This document shows positions 43,439 through 53,234 of a stretch of DNA of 64,000 nt, piece after piece. The notes beneath the pieces were generated by a model. The model did no database searches and was not told the origin of the DNA. It worked only from the letters and a program-made list of their open reading frames with translations. Each line of letters starts with the position of its first letter. The first letter of the stretch is position 1. Location: assembly GCA_022571215.1 (NCBI GenBank), contig JACZYG010000006.1, positions 1 to 64,000 of the forward strand, in the 5' to 3' direction. The translations under genes were made by a program, and so were the position numbers. Source of the stretch: Fidelibacterota bacterium (GTDB lineage Bacteria; Fidelibacterota; SORT01).

Positions 43439-46135
43439 ATGTTCAACCAAATTAGAGAAACTGATAGAGTTCAATTTTACGTGGCAACCGGTGTTTTACT
43501 GGTAAGCCTTTTAACTTATTTTAAGACCGTCGCTCCGACGGTATCGTTTTGGGACTGCGGTGAGTATATAGCCACGGCCTTTACACTCGGGGTTCCTCAT
43601 CCTCCGGGAGCGCCATTCTTTCTTATCCTGGCTCGATTGTTTACGATGCTGCCCATAGGGGAAGATATAGCGTATCGTGTAAATTTACTTTCTGTGATTT
43701 CAAGCGCGCTGACCGTAATGTTCACCTTTTTGATCATAGTGAAACTTATCAGGCAGTGGCGGGGAAAAATTGTAACGTTTGAAGATAAATTGGTGACCTA
43801 CACAGGTGGAGTGGTTGGAGCGTTATCGTTCGCATGGTCGGACAGTTTCTGGTTCAACGCGGTAGAGGCAGAGGTATATGCTCTTAGCATGCTTTTTACA
43901 GCGGCGGTGGTATGGCTGGCGTTACACTGGTTAGAACATGAGGAAGAAGGGGGAGCCTCTCATTATCTTCTGATGATCGCATATCTAATGGGGCTTGCTC
44001 TCGGAGTGCATCTTCTCAGTCTGCTTACGCTACCCGTGGTCGCACTTATAATTTATTTTAAAAAGTTTAAAACGACTCTGAAATCCTTTCTTGCGGTTAT
44101 GACGATCACAGGACTTGTTTTCATATTTATCTATCTCGGTATTGTAAAAGGATTGCCGGGACTGGCACATCTGTTCTCGTTCAAGGCCGTATTCGCGGCA
44201 ATCGCGTTATTGTTCATCTTCACGTACTATAGCATTAAAAATAACAAAAAGATCATTGCGTTATCCTTAATGTCGGCAGTATTGGTCACGATAGGATATT
44301 CTACATACACTCTTATTTATGTTAGAGCGAACGCTGCGCCTACGATAAACGAGAATAATCCCAGCACTACCCAAAGTCTCGTCTCTTACTTGAACAGGGA
44401 TCAATACGGAGATGCGCCAATTTTCGATAGAAAGAGATGGAAGCCGCGGATGGCGGGTAAATACACCGGAGTAGAGGATTATTTTTGGAATTACCAGATT
44501 AAAAGGATGTACGTACGATATTTTAGTTGGCAGTTTATCGGCAGGGGAATTTCTGAAGTAGACATCACTAAATTCTATGCGCTGCCATTTTTGCTTGGTC
44601 TTTTTGGGGCATTTTATCATTATAGGAAAGATCCGAAACAGTCGTTTAATATTTTGACCCTGTTTTTTATGACGGGTCTGGCTATCGTTCTATATTTGAA
44701 TCAGGAGGACCCTCAACCACGAGAAAGAGATTATTCGTATGTAGGCTCATTTATGGCTTATTCCATCTGGATAGGGATCGGAGCTACGGGATTGTTGGAG
44801 CTTTTATTAAAGAAAATCACTGGTTGGAGATCCAATAAGTACCTCCCTGCAACAATGGCAGCTCTAATCTTCTTGACAGTGCCGTTCAACATGATGGTTA
44901 AGGGCTATAATGAGCATGACCGGTCCGGGAATTATGTTGCGTGGGATTATTCATATAACATTTTAGCGACCACGGAACCGAATGCAATAATATTCACGAA
45001 CGGGGATAACGACACTTTTCCTGTATGGTATCTTCAAGAGGTCGAGGGTATCAGGAAAGACGTAAAAGTAGTAAATTTGAGTCTGCTGAATACACCATGG
45101 TACATCAAACAATTACGGGATTATGAACCGAAGATTAATATAACGCTTAGCGATAAGCAGATAGAGGAGATGTCTTTGCGCTCATGGCCCAGGGAGGGGA
45201 TGAAAGTCTCGATTCCCGGTGAACCTGATGCGTCAGGCAATGTGACAAATATGGAATGGCATGTCAAACCTACGGTAAAAACAGAGAGATATGCTGCGTT
45301 ACGGATCCAGGATATGATGATCCTTCACATCTTGGAAAAAAATAAGTGGAAGAGACCGATATATTTTGCCGTTACAGTCTCCCCGGACAACAAAATCGGA
45401 CTTGAGAGATATCTAAGAATGGATGGATTGGCATTCAAGATTATTGCATCTTCACCCATTGCCGTTAATTCTGACGGAACCGCAAAAACTCAAGAGGCAT
45501 TGTATCCTGAATTGATTAATACCTCAAAGATTGAAGAAAATCTTATTAAAAATTATCGGTACAAGAATCTTAATAATCCCGATGTATATCTGAATCCGAA
45601 TGTGAAGAAACTGTTGCAAAATTATCGCTCGGCGTTTTTGCAATTAGGATATAAGTATATGATGGAAGGAAAAAAGGAGAATCTTTCAAGCCTCTTAAAT
45701 TCGATGGAAGAGATAATGCCGGAATCCGTGATACCTGTAACCAACAAGATGGCGCAGCTGCAGATAGGGGTTATGGAGAGAGAAGCGGGATTTCCGGAAA
45801 AGATGAGAGAACGACTCGATAAACTTCTATCGTATGTGAATAATACGTTTAACGACAAACTCATCTATGGCTCGTACTATATGAGAGAGCTCAAGGACTA
45901 TAAAACAGCTTCAACAATATTTGAAGAGTTGGTCGTTGAAAAGCCAAATTCCGGAAGGGCGGTAGGATTGCTCGTGACGGCTTATGAATTGGACGAAAAT
46001 TACCTCTCCGCAGTCGAAGTATTACGAGAGTGGCTCGTGAATTTCCCTGCCGATAATAACGCTCTTCAGAGGATGCAAGAGATTCGGGCACTGGCGGATG
46101 CGCCGCTAAACGACGACAGTAAAGAAAATGAATAG
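43439..46135 (+). CDS. DUF2723 membrane protein (protein O-mannosyltransferase-like)
   Basis: 898 residues. The N-terminal half has about ten membrane helices with early D-C-G-E-Y and H-P-P-G-A-P motifs, the acidic/His loop expected of GT-C glycosyltransferases. The region 480-700 is periplasmic, with N-G-D-N-D-T-F-P. The C-terminal ~200 residues are helical, TPR-like. DUF2723 proteins are thought to transfer sugars from lipid carriers to proteins or glycans in FCB bacteria; that role is not demonstrated here. A GT2 enzyme gene follows 11 bases downstream. Confidence 0.9.
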   Translation: MFNQIRETDRVQFYVATGVLLVSLLTYFKTVAPTVSFWDCGEYIATAFTLGVPHPPGAPFFLILARLFTMLPIGEDIAYRVNLLSVISSALTVMFTFLIIVKLIRQWRGKIVTFEDKLVTYTGGVVGALSFAWSDSFWFNAVEAEVYALSMLFTAAVVWLALHWLEHEEEGGASHYLLMIAYLMGLALGVHLLSLLTLPVVALIIYFKKFKTTLKSFLAVMTITGLVFIFIYLGIVKGLPGLAHLFSFKAVFAAIALLFIFTYYSIKNNKKIIALSLMSAVLVTIGYSTYTLIYVRANAAPTINENNPSTTQSLVSYLNRDQYGDAPIFDRKRWKPRMAGKYTGVEDYFWNYQIKRMYVRYFSWQFIGRGISEVDITKFYALPFLLGLFGAFYHYRKDPKQSFNILTLFFMTGLAIVLYLNQEDPQPRERDYSYVGSFMAYSIWIGIGATGLLELLLKKITGWRSNKYLPATMAALIFLTVPFNMMVKGYNEHDRSGNYVAWDYSYNILATTEPNAIIFTNGDNDTFPVWYLQEVEGIRKDVKVVNLSLLNTPWYIKQLRDYEPKINITLSDKQIEEMSLRSWPREGMKVSIPGEPDASGNVTNMEWHVKPTVKTERYAALRIQDMMILHILEKNKWKRPIYFAVTVSPDNKIGLERYLRMDGLAFKIIASSPIAVNSDGTAKTQEALYPELINTSKIEENLIKNYRYKNLNNPDVYLNPNVKKLLQNYRSAFLQLGYKYMMEGKKENLSSLLNSMEEIMPESVIPVTNKMAQLQIGVMEREAGFPEKMRERLDKLLSYVNNTFNDKLIYGSYYMRELKDYKTASTIFEELVVEKPNSGRAVGLLVTAYELDENYLSAVEVLREWLVNFPADNNALQRMQEIRALADAPLNDDSKENE

Positions 46136-46146
46136 CCTATTAATTT

Positions 46147-47190
46147 TTGAGTGAAAATTCTTTCGTAAGCGTAATTATCCCACACTATAACGGGATAGAA
46201 ATGTTAAGGGAGTGTTTGGCATCCCTGTCTGAAACCTCATATCCCAACTTTGAAATTGTTGTTGTTGACAATGCTTCTACCGACGAAAGTATTTCGATGG
46301 TCCGGCAGGAATTTAGTGAAGTAAAGATAATTCAACTCTCTTCCAACAAGGGTTATGCCGGAGGATGCAACGCCGGAATCGTTACCTCAGAGGAATCTGA
46401 TTACATCGTTCTCTTCAATAACGATGCAACGGCGGAAAAGAGTTGGTTGACATATTTGGTCGAGAAAATGGAGGCGGATAAATCGGTCTCCGCTTGTCAG
46501 CCGAAGATATTATCTGCGAAAAATAGGAACGTGTTTGATTACTCGGGAGCAGCGGGAGGTATGCTCGATAAATACGCTTATCCGTTCGCAAGGGGACGCA
46601 TCATTGCTACCATTGAAAAAGATGAAAATCAATACGACTCTGAAACTGAACTGTTCTGGGCTTCGGGAACGGCATGTATTCTTAGAAACTCGGCATTAAA
46701 AGAGGTAGGCTTGCTTGATGAGACATTCTTTGCGCACATGGAGGAAATTGACCTGTGCTGGAGGATGCAATTAAGGGGCAACAAGATCGGTTTTGTGCCG
46801 GAAAGCAGAGTGTATCATCTATCAGGAGCCACTCTTAGTTCCGATACTTTCAAAAAGAAGTATCTAAATCACCGTAACAGCGTACTGATGATGTTAAAAA
46901 ACTACTCTCTCGGCAGCCTTGTTAAACTATTACCGGGAAGAGTCATTATCGATATTATTGCAATGGCATATTCCCTGATTGTGTTGGATATGAATCGGTT
47001 CAACGGAATATTAGCGGCGTTTCTCTGGATTATTCTTCATCCCGTCTACATTCTGAAAGAGCGGGCGAAGGTACAAGGAATAAGGCTTGTAAGCGACAGG
47101 GAGATTAGGCGGAATATGTTTGACGGAAGCATTGCATTATCCTACTACCTGACAGGAAAAAAAAGAGTTTCAGATCACCGAAATCGTTAA
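46147..47190 (+). CDS. Family 2 glycosyltransferase
   Basis: 347 residues, TTG start. GT-A fold with V-S-V-I-I-P-H-Y-N-G at the N-terminus, V-V-D-N-A-S-T-D for nucleotide binding, a F-N-N-D-A metal-binding D-x-D-like site, and a later H-M-E-E-I-D-L-C-W-R motif typical of rhamnosyl-type (WcaA-like) enzymes. A C-terminal hydrophobic segment (about 270-300) may anchor it. It probably extends a cell-surface glycan. The end overlaps the convergent DUF4835 gene by 4 bases. Confidence 0.92.
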   Translation: MSENSFVSVIIPHYNGIEMLRECLASLSETSYPNFEIVVVDNASTDESISMVRQEFSEVKIIQLSSNKGYAGGCNAGIVTSEESDYIVLFNNDATAEKSWLTYLVEKMEADKSVSACQPKILSAKNRNVFDYSGAAGGMLDKYAYPFARGRIIATIEKDENQYDSETELFWASGTACILRNSALKEVGLLDETFFAHMEEIDLCWRMQLRGNKIGFVPESRVYHLSGATLSSDTFKKKYLNHRNSVLMMLKNYSLGSLVKLLPGRVIIDIIAMAYSLIVLDMNRFNGILAAFLWIILHPVYILKERAKVQGIRLVSDREIRRNMFDGSIALSYYLTGKKRVSDHRNR

Positions 47191-48059
47191 TTGTTGATCT
47201 TATCAATGTACACCTGATATTTTTTCTCATTGGTCGGATTAAGCAACATCATCTCTCTGAATAAACTCTCGTCACGATAACCGTATATTGCCGCGTTAAG
47301 CTCGTCAAGATGCGCGTTTAAAAATTCCATGCTGTACTTATCTAATGAATTCAGATCGAATATATCTTTGTATAATTTCATAAATTTCATCAATTTAGGG
47401 CGCGCTTCCATCGGTTTTTTTTCATCATAGAGCAGATACAGAAAGTCGCTATATTTTCCCTTTGCTTCCCTAAGTCTCCAATTAGAGGTCAGGTCATCGA
47501 TACGTATCTCCCTGTTTCTCCATCCTTGTGGATGTAAGCTGGTTTTGCCCCTTGCCGCAATTTCCCTTGCGGTGTTATAATACTTACTTCCGGTAAGCGG
47601 TTCAATGAGATCGAAATCGCCTCCGAGCAGAAGATTAACATAAAAATCAAGAAAACTTGTTATAGTATGAAAGACACCGCTGTGGTATAACGGTTCATTC
47701 GGAGTGTAAACAAATGTCCATCGTTTGTCGAAATAACGCTGGTCATAATTGTTTGTTATTGCCGTTTTCGCATGAAATAATTTTTCAGAGCCCGCAACGG
47801 AGACGCTTTCAATAAAAATCTGTATTTTAAATTCAAAGGTCAAATCATAACCTTCGTCCGTATACTCGAACTCATTGATATAAGATTCAATATCACGCGC
47901 AAGATTTTTAAGATCTTGCTGTTCTTGTGGCGTAAGCCGAAGCGCTTCCACACTTGCTTCGCAGACGACAGATTGCGAGCGCGCCGATTCGGGAACCCAC
48001 AAGAGGGCAACAAATATTAGCTTAATTAAGTAAGAAGAATACATTGCATTATAATTCAT
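47187..48059 (-). CDS. DUF4835 family exported protein
   Basis: 290 residues. A signal peptide ends at about residue 29 (A-R-S-Q). Mature part matches DUF4835: F-K-I-Q-I-F-I-E-S, F-D-K-R-W-T-F-V-Y and F-L-D-F-Y-V-N-L-L-L-G-G-D motifs. These are periplasmic proteins of unknown function found almost only in Bacteroidetes/Chlorobi-type genomes, where they often lie near coaBC and recN. An internal Met at residue 6 is an alternative start. Confidence 0.85.
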   Translation of the reverse strand: MNYNAMYSSYLIKLIFVALLWVPESARSQSVVCEASVEALRLTPQEQQDLKNLARDIESYINEFEYTDEGYDLTFEFKIQIFIESVSVAGSEKLFHAKTAITNNYDQRYFDKRWTFVYTPNEPLYHSGVFHTITSFLDFYVNLLLGGDFDLIEPLTGSKYYNTAREIAARGKTSLHPQGWRNREIRIDDLTSNWRLREAKGKYSDFLYLLYDEKKPMEARPKLMKFMKLYKDIFDLNSLDKYSMEFLNAHLDELNAAIYGYRDESLFREMMLLNPTNEKKYQVYIDKINN

Positions 48060-48198
48060 TCAATGAAAGTTAAATTCAGATGGAGTCTTAGTCAAGAAAT
48101 AAAGATGGGGGATTTTCCAGCTTTTTACTATCTTATATGTGTTAAACGATGAACAAATTATAAATAACTTATGATTCAAGGGATTCAATTCGAATATC

Positions 48199-49629
48199 AT
48201 GAATAAAACCGCGGGGAAAAGTCTAATAGCTTTATCGAACATCCCTCTGCTGAAGCAGATAGGAAAAATGGCTGATGAGAGCGCTTTGCGGGTCTATCTC
48301 GTGGGTGGCGCCGTAAGAGATTCTGTATTGAAAATCCCGAATTTTGACGTTGATATTGTCGTGGAAGGAGACGGAATTAAATTCGCAAGGTTGCTGAGGA
48401 AAAAACTGAAAGCTGATTCATTCGTTGCATGGGATAAATTTGGAACGGCGGAATTAGTTATAGATGAAATTAAACTTGAGGTGGCGACGGCGCGCTCAGA
48501 GAAATATGAAAAAAATTCCCGCAAGCCGACTATCGAACCGGCTGCAATAGATTTGGATCTGAAACGGAGAGATTTTACCATAAACACTATGGCTATATCT
48601 CTGAACAGAGAGACTTTCGGTGAATTGACCGACCCGTTTAACGGCATGGACGATATTACCAACAAAGTGCTGAGAACGCCTTTGAAACCCGAAGAGACTT
48701 TTAACGAAGACCCGCTTAGGATGTTGCGCGCTATTCGTTTCTCAGCTCAGCTCGGTTTTGAGCTGCAATCGGACCTGATACGGGCAATTCGAAAAGAAAA
48801 GGATAGACTATCCATAGTATCGCAGGAGAGAATCACGGCAGAACTATTTAAAATTCTGGGAACATCACAACCCTCTATAGGAATAGCAGGACTATTAGGA
48901 AGTGAACTCCTTGACATGGTATTTCCGGAGCTTATTCCTACTATAGGAGTGGAACAGATTGGCAAATACCATCATAAGGATGTTTTCTGGCATACATTAG
49001 AAGTGCTCGACAATGTAGCTAAGATATCTGATGATATTGATCTTCGGTTTGCAGCATTGGTGCATGATATCGCAAAACCTGATACGAAAAAATTCAAAGA
49101 GGGTAAGGGCTGGACGTTTCATGGTCATGAGGTTTTGGGAACCAAAATGGTGGAATTAATCGGCAGGCGGCTTAAGCTCTCCCGCAAGACGATCAAATTT
49201 GCCAAAAAAATGACATTTTTACATCTCAGACCGATAGCTCTTGTAAGCGTAGAAGTAACCGATAGCGCCGTGAGGCGGTTGATTGTGAATGCCGGCGATG
49301 ATGTCGAATTGTTGATGATCCTATGCAGAGCGGACATAACGACCAAGAATCCTGCGAAGGTAAAGCAATATATGAAAAATTTTAAGTTGGTGGAAGAAAA
49401 GATAGCCGAAGTTTTGGAAAAAGATGAGATGAAGGCATTTCAATCTCCGGTAAGGGGTGAAGAGATCATGGAACTGTTCGGGATTGGAGAGGGCAAATTT
49501 ATCGGGTTAGTTAAGTCCGCGATAGAGAAAGCGATACTGGACGGTATTATAGATAATGACTATGAAGAGTCATATAATTATCTCATGGAAAATAAGGAAA
49601 AATGGCTTGATGATTTCAAGGATGCCTGA
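48199..49629 (+). CDS. cca: CCA-adding tRNA nucleotidyltransferase with HD domain
   Basis: 476 residues. Class II nucleotidyltransferase head: V-G-G-A-V-R-D followed by D-V-D-I-V-V, then the R-R-D-F-T-I-N-T-M motif and the neck E-D-P-L-R-M-L-R-A. An HD phosphohydrolase domain follows (L-V-H-D-I-A-K). It adds or repairs the 3' CCA of tRNAs; a poly(A) polymerase role cannot be excluded by sequence. Confidence 0.94.
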   Translation: MNKTAGKSLIALSNIPLLKQIGKMADESALRVYLVGGAVRDSVLKIPNFDVDIVVEGDGIKFARLLRKKLKADSFVAWDKFGTAELVIDEIKLEVATARSEKYEKNSRKPTIEPAAIDLDLKRRDFTINTMAISLNRETFGELTDPFNGMDDITNKVLRTPLKPEETFNEDPLRMLRAIRFSAQLGFELQSDLIRAIRKEKDRLSIVSQERITAELFKILGTSQPSIGIAGLLGSELLDMVFPELIPTIGVEQIGKYHHKDVFWHTLEVLDNVAKISDDIDLRFAALVHDIAKPDTKKFKEGKGWTFHGHEVLGTKMVELIGRRLKLSRKTIKFAKKMTFLHLRPIALVSVEVTDSAVRRLIVNAGDDVELLMILCRADITTKNPAKVKQYMKNFKLVEEKIAEVLEKDEMKAFQSPVRGEEIMELFGIGEGKFIGLVKSAIEKAILDGIIDNDYEESYNYLMENKEKWLDDFKDA

Positions 49630-49861
49630 TGAATTAATTTTATTCAAACTTTTTTTTCTTTTTGACGTAATTGTACTTATGGGCATAAGTAGCTTCATCA
49701 ATTGGATTGCAAATAATATACGAATGGCCTCAAAAGCGGGCGAATTTGTTTATCATCGGTATTCGGTTCGTTCTAATTACAGTTTACGTTGTATTCCAAA
49801 TTGGTTTCAAAAAAAGGATAATATATATCGCTTTGAAAGCGATTTAGAAATATTAGCATAG
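49622..49861 (+). CDS. Possible 79-residue membrane peptide
   Basis: The ATG at 49622 overlaps the end of cca (stop 49627-49629) and the frame runs to TAG just before the TolC gene. The N-terminal half is hydrophobic (L-I-L-F-K-L-F-F-L-F-D-V-I-V-L-M), the C-terminal half polar and aromatic. A weak AAGGATG-type ribosome-binding site precedes it. No family recognised; it may simply be an open stretch in the tolC leader, since a possible TTGACG -35 lies inside. Confidence 0.3.
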   Translation: MPDELILFKLFFLFDVIVLMGISSFINWIANNIRMASKAGEFVYHRYSVRSNYSLRCIPNWFQKKDNIYRFESDLEILA

Positions 49862-49877
49862 CTGGAGGGACAATCAA

Positions 49878-51248
49878 ATGAGCACGTATCGAAAACTTCT
49901 AATTTTAGGATTGTTAATAGTAAATCCTATAATCGGTAAAGGACAATTAGCTGAATTACTTACATTGGAAGCGAGTAATTCTGTCGCGCTGCACAGAAAT
50001 TTTGGGGTAAGGTCTGCCGAATTTGGATTGCAGCAAAGGGACGCTCAGGTGATGGGCGCTTATTCCGCGATTCTTCCGAGCGTGAGCATTAGCTCGGGCA
50101 GGTCAAGGTATCTTCAGGGAACAACAAGCAATATTGGCAATGTGCAGGGAATAGATGAGAATGGTAATCCCACGATAGTTTCCAAGGTGTTTACATCGCC
50201 GTATTTTCAACGGGATAATAATTCGTTTGGGATGTCTTTTCGCCAAAACATTTATGACGGTGGTAAATGGTGGAACAATATTTCGAGAGCAAAGTCATAT
50301 CAAACGGCAAGTTCTCATGGAGTTGAAGCAGCAAAAAACGAAGCGGTATATAATACAACCCAAAGTTATTTAGAGCTCGCAAAAGCGAAAGCGCTTCAGT
50401 ACGCCTTGTTTGATGCAGTTATGTTGAGTCAGGAGCAGCTCGAGAGAACGGAGAGCTTATATGAGTTAGGCTCTGTGGCACGGACAGATTTTTTCAAGGC
50501 TAAAGTTCAGCTGGGCAACGACAGATCGAATTTGCTCAACCAGCAAAATGTGGTAGCGTTCGCAAAGTCAAGATTGAATATTATGATGGGGCGTGATCCG
50601 TTAACACAGTTCAGGATCGAGGAAGTCGAATATCCGAAAGTTGAATATCCATCACGTGAAAAAGCTATGGCGACCGCTCTGGATAACAATCCTCTGCTAA
50701 AACAGAAAATGGCTTCTATTCAGGGGGCTGAGGATGGGAAAAAAGTGGCAAAATCAGCCTTCTTGCCGAGTCTGACCGGCTACGTCAATTATAATAGAAA
50801 CAATGAAGACGTTGGACGAGTCTTTTCACCTTCCAATATTTCAGACAATTGGTCTTCAAGCTTAGGGTTATCTTTGAATTTCAATCTGTTCAACGGATTT
50901 GCGGATAAGGCAAATCTTGAAGAATCTCAGGCAATTTACCGTTCGACAAGGGAAGACTATGAAAGTACGAAGCGGGATATTTTGGCGCTGATTGATAATG
51001 CGATAACACGGTTAGAAACTTTTGAGGAGTTGGATGCCATCTTTGCGGACAATAAAGAATCCGCGGAAGAGGATCTAAGATTGGCGACCGAGCGCTATGA
51101 ACTCGGATCCGCTACGCTTTTAGAGGTGCAGGATGCGCAAGTAGCGTTATTGAGATCGAACACGTCTACCATACGAAATAAATATGATTATCAAATTGCT
51201 CACGCTCAATTATTAAATGCTATGGGCACTATTCGGACGGAGAAATAA
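49878..51248 (+). CDS. TolC-family outer-membrane efflux channel
   Basis: 456 residues. A signal peptide covers about 1-22. Two repeated OEP halves follow, each with long helices, Ala/Gln-rich coiled coil and N-(I/L)-x-(D/N)-G strand turns (I-Y-D-G-G-K-W-W and L-F-N-G-F-A). TolC trimers form the outer-membrane tunnel. It starts a five-gene operon with adaptor, ATPase and two permeases. Confidence 0.9.
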   Translation: MSTYRKLLILGLLIVNPIIGKGQLAELLTLEASNSVALHRNFGVRSAEFGLQQRDAQVMGAYSAILPSVSISSGRSRYLQGTTSNIGNVQGIDENGNPTIVSKVFTSPYFQRDNNSFGMSFRQNIYDGGKWWNNISRAKSYQTASSHGVEAAKNEAVYNTTQSYLELAKAKALQYALFDAVMLSQEQLERTESLYELGSVARTDFFKAKVQLGNDRSNLLNQQNVVAFAKSRLNIMMGRDPLTQFRIEEVEYPKVEYPSREKAMATALDNNPLLKQKMASIQGAEDGKKVAKSAFLPSLTGYVNYNRNNEDVGRVFSPSNISDNWSSSLGLSLNFNLFNGFADKANLEESQAIYRSTREDYESTKRDILALIDNAITRLETFEELDAIFADNKESAEEDLRLATERYELGSATLLEVQDAQVALLRSNTSTIRNKYDYQIAHAQLLNAMGTIRTEK

Positions 51249-51249
51249 G

Positions 51250-52530
51250 ATGACGAAAAAGAAAAAATACATGCTGATAGGCGGTGGGGCACTCCTTGTC
51301 GGAGCGTTAGTCGCAGCCAAAGTGATGACAGGTTCGGACGAGGCGGTAATAGTCCAGGTGGAAGTAGTCACTACTGAGAAAATTGTTGAAATAGTTTCTG
51401 CTTCGGGAAGAGTACAACCTATTATGTCAGTGGATATTGCAGCTAACGTAAGCGGAAAAATATTAAATATAACCGCTGATGAAGGCGATGAAGTTAACGA
51501 AGGTCAAGTGCTTGTATATTTAGACAGCACGAAACATGTTGCCGCCGTTAACCAGCGTAAGGCAGCTCTTCGCTCGGCAAAAGCGCAGGAAGCGCTTGAA
51601 AGAGCAAACCTGAAAGTGACTAATAGCGCTACGAAAAGACAGCATGAACTTTACAAAAAAGGACTTATCTCTAAATCTGATTTAGAGGGAGCCGATGGTA
51701 ACTATGAGGTTGGAATTGCGAGACTGAATAGCGCTAAAGAATCTGTTTCTCAAGCTGAAGCCTATCTTGATCAAGCAAAAGATGATCTTAGTAAAACAAA
51801 GTTGTATACGTCTTTGAGCGGTACAATAGTTAAAATAAATAAAGAAGTAGGCGAAATTGCTTTAGGATCACAATTTCAGGAAGATATTATATTGACCGTT
51901 GCCGATCTTACCGAGATGGAGGTATTGGTCGAAGTAGATGAGAACGATGTCGTATTACTCGAAATCGGCGATACAACTGCTATAGAAATAGACGCATTCG
52001 GTGACGAAATATTTAGAGGTTTAGTTGATGAAGTGGCCAACTCCGCAGTAACTCGAGGACTCGGCACGCAAGAGCAAGTGACAAATTTCGAGGTCACGAT
52101 AAGGATGCTTGAATTTCCCAAGATGCTGAGACCCGGAATGTCAGCTTCAGTGGAAGTAGTCACCAATGTCTCAGACAACGCCACGGCAGTACCGATACAG
52201 TCGGTTACGGTTCGAGAACCTAAAAAAATTGAGCGAGTTGTGGGTGGAGAAGGTATGGCTATCGCCTCCGACGGAATCGAAGAAGAAAAACATAATGGAA
52301 CCGATGATTATGTCGAAGTGGTTTTTGTAATAGAGGATGACATAGCGGTAATGCGAAAGGTAAAAACAGGCATTACCGGTGAATCGAAGATTGAAATTCT
52401 TGAAGGAGTGGATCCCGGAGAAAAGATTGTTTCTGGCTCTTATAGAGTATTGAGCAAAACTCTTCAGGACGGCGATATAGTAAAGATTGAAGAAGAGATC
52501 AATGGAAAATCTAAAGTACTGAGCCACTAA
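51250..52530 (+). CDS. HlyD/MacA-family periplasmic adaptor
   Basis: 426 residues from ATG 51250. A membrane anchor (about 7-23) is followed by a barrel-sandwich domain (G-R-V-Q-P-I ... I-S-G-K-type N-V-S-G-K-I), a coiled-coil hairpin and a beta-barrel domain. This is the MacA layout, linking a MacB-type pump to TolC. Its TAA stop overlaps the ATG of the ATPase by one base. Confidence 0.92.
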   Translation: MTKKKKYMLIGGGALLVGALVAAKVMTGSDEAVIVQVEVVTTEKIVEIVSASGRVQPIMSVDIAANVSGKILNITADEGDEVNEGQVLVYLDSTKHVAAVNQRKAALRSAKAQEALERANLKVTNSATKRQHELYKKGLISKSDLEGADGNYEVGIARLNSAKESVSQAEAYLDQAKDDLSKTKLYTSLSGTIVKINKEVGEIALGSQFQEDIILTVADLTEMEVLVEVDENDVVLLEIGDTTAIEIDAFGDEIFRGLVDEVANSAVTRGLGTQEQVTNFEVTIRMLEFPKMLRPGMSASVEVVTNVSDNATAVPIQSVTVREPKKIERVVGGEGMAIASDGIEEEKHNGTDDYVEVVFVIEDDIAVMRKVKTGITGESKIEILEGVDPGEKIVSGSYRVLSKTLQDGDIVKIEEEINGKSKVLSH

Positions 52531-53228
52531 TGACACTAATAGATATTAAAAACGTAAAAAAGATATATGATTTGGGAGCGGAAAAAATCCACGCTCTCGA
52601 CGGTGTGAGTTTGAAAATTGAGCGAGGTGAATACATCGCTATAATGGGACCATCCGGCTCGGGTAAATCTACCATAATGAATATCCTCGGCTGTCTCGAT
52701 ACTCCGACATCAGGATCATATCATTTTGAAGGTGAAGAAGTGAGCAGGATGGATGATAACCAGCTGGCCGGCATAAGAAATGAGAAAATAGGCTTTGTAT
52801 TCCAAACGTTTAATCTTCTTCCAAGAATCAGCAGCCTTCAAAACGTCGAATTACCTTTGATCTACGGTGGTGTGAGTTTAGAAAGCAGAAGGAAACGGGC
52901 AAGCCTTGTGCTTGAGCGGGTTGGTTTGGGTGATAGAGTGAATCACAAGCCGAATGAACTTTCCGGTGGACAGCGACAACGTGTCGCCGTAGCCCGGGCG
53001 CTGGCAAACGAACCGTCAATAATACTCGCAGATGAACCTACGGGCAATCTGGACTCTAAAACCGGTGAAGAGATAATGGTGCTGTTCAACCAAATTCATG
53101 AAGCGGGCAACACGATAATTCTTGTTACTCATGAGGAATATATCGCGGAAAACGCAAATCGAATCATCAGGCTCCACGACGGTTTGATCGCCAGCGATGA
53201 AGTTGTTCGAATGCACGCGATGAATTAG
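52530..53228 (+). CDS. MacB/LolD-type ABC transporter ATPase
   Basis: 232 residues. Walker [10 protein letters not shown] (about 40-48), signature [14 protein letters not shown], Walker [13 protein letters not shown]. Drives the two FtsX-type permeases that follow (6-base gap). It belongs to the mechanotransmission subgroup, which exports without carrying substrate through the membrane. Confidence 0.96.
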   Translation: MTLIDIKNVKKIYDLGAEKIHALDGVSLKIERGEYIAIMGPSGSGKSTIMNILGCLDTPTSGSYHFEGEEVSRMDDNQLAGIRNEKIGFVFQTFNLLPRISSLQNVELPLIYGGVSLESRRKRASLVLERVGLGDRVNHKPNELSGGQRQRVAVARALANEPSIILADEPTGNLDSKTGEEIMVLFNQIHEAGNTIILVTHEEYIAENANRIIRLHDGLIASDEVVRMHAMN

Positions 53229-53234
53229 ACGCCG

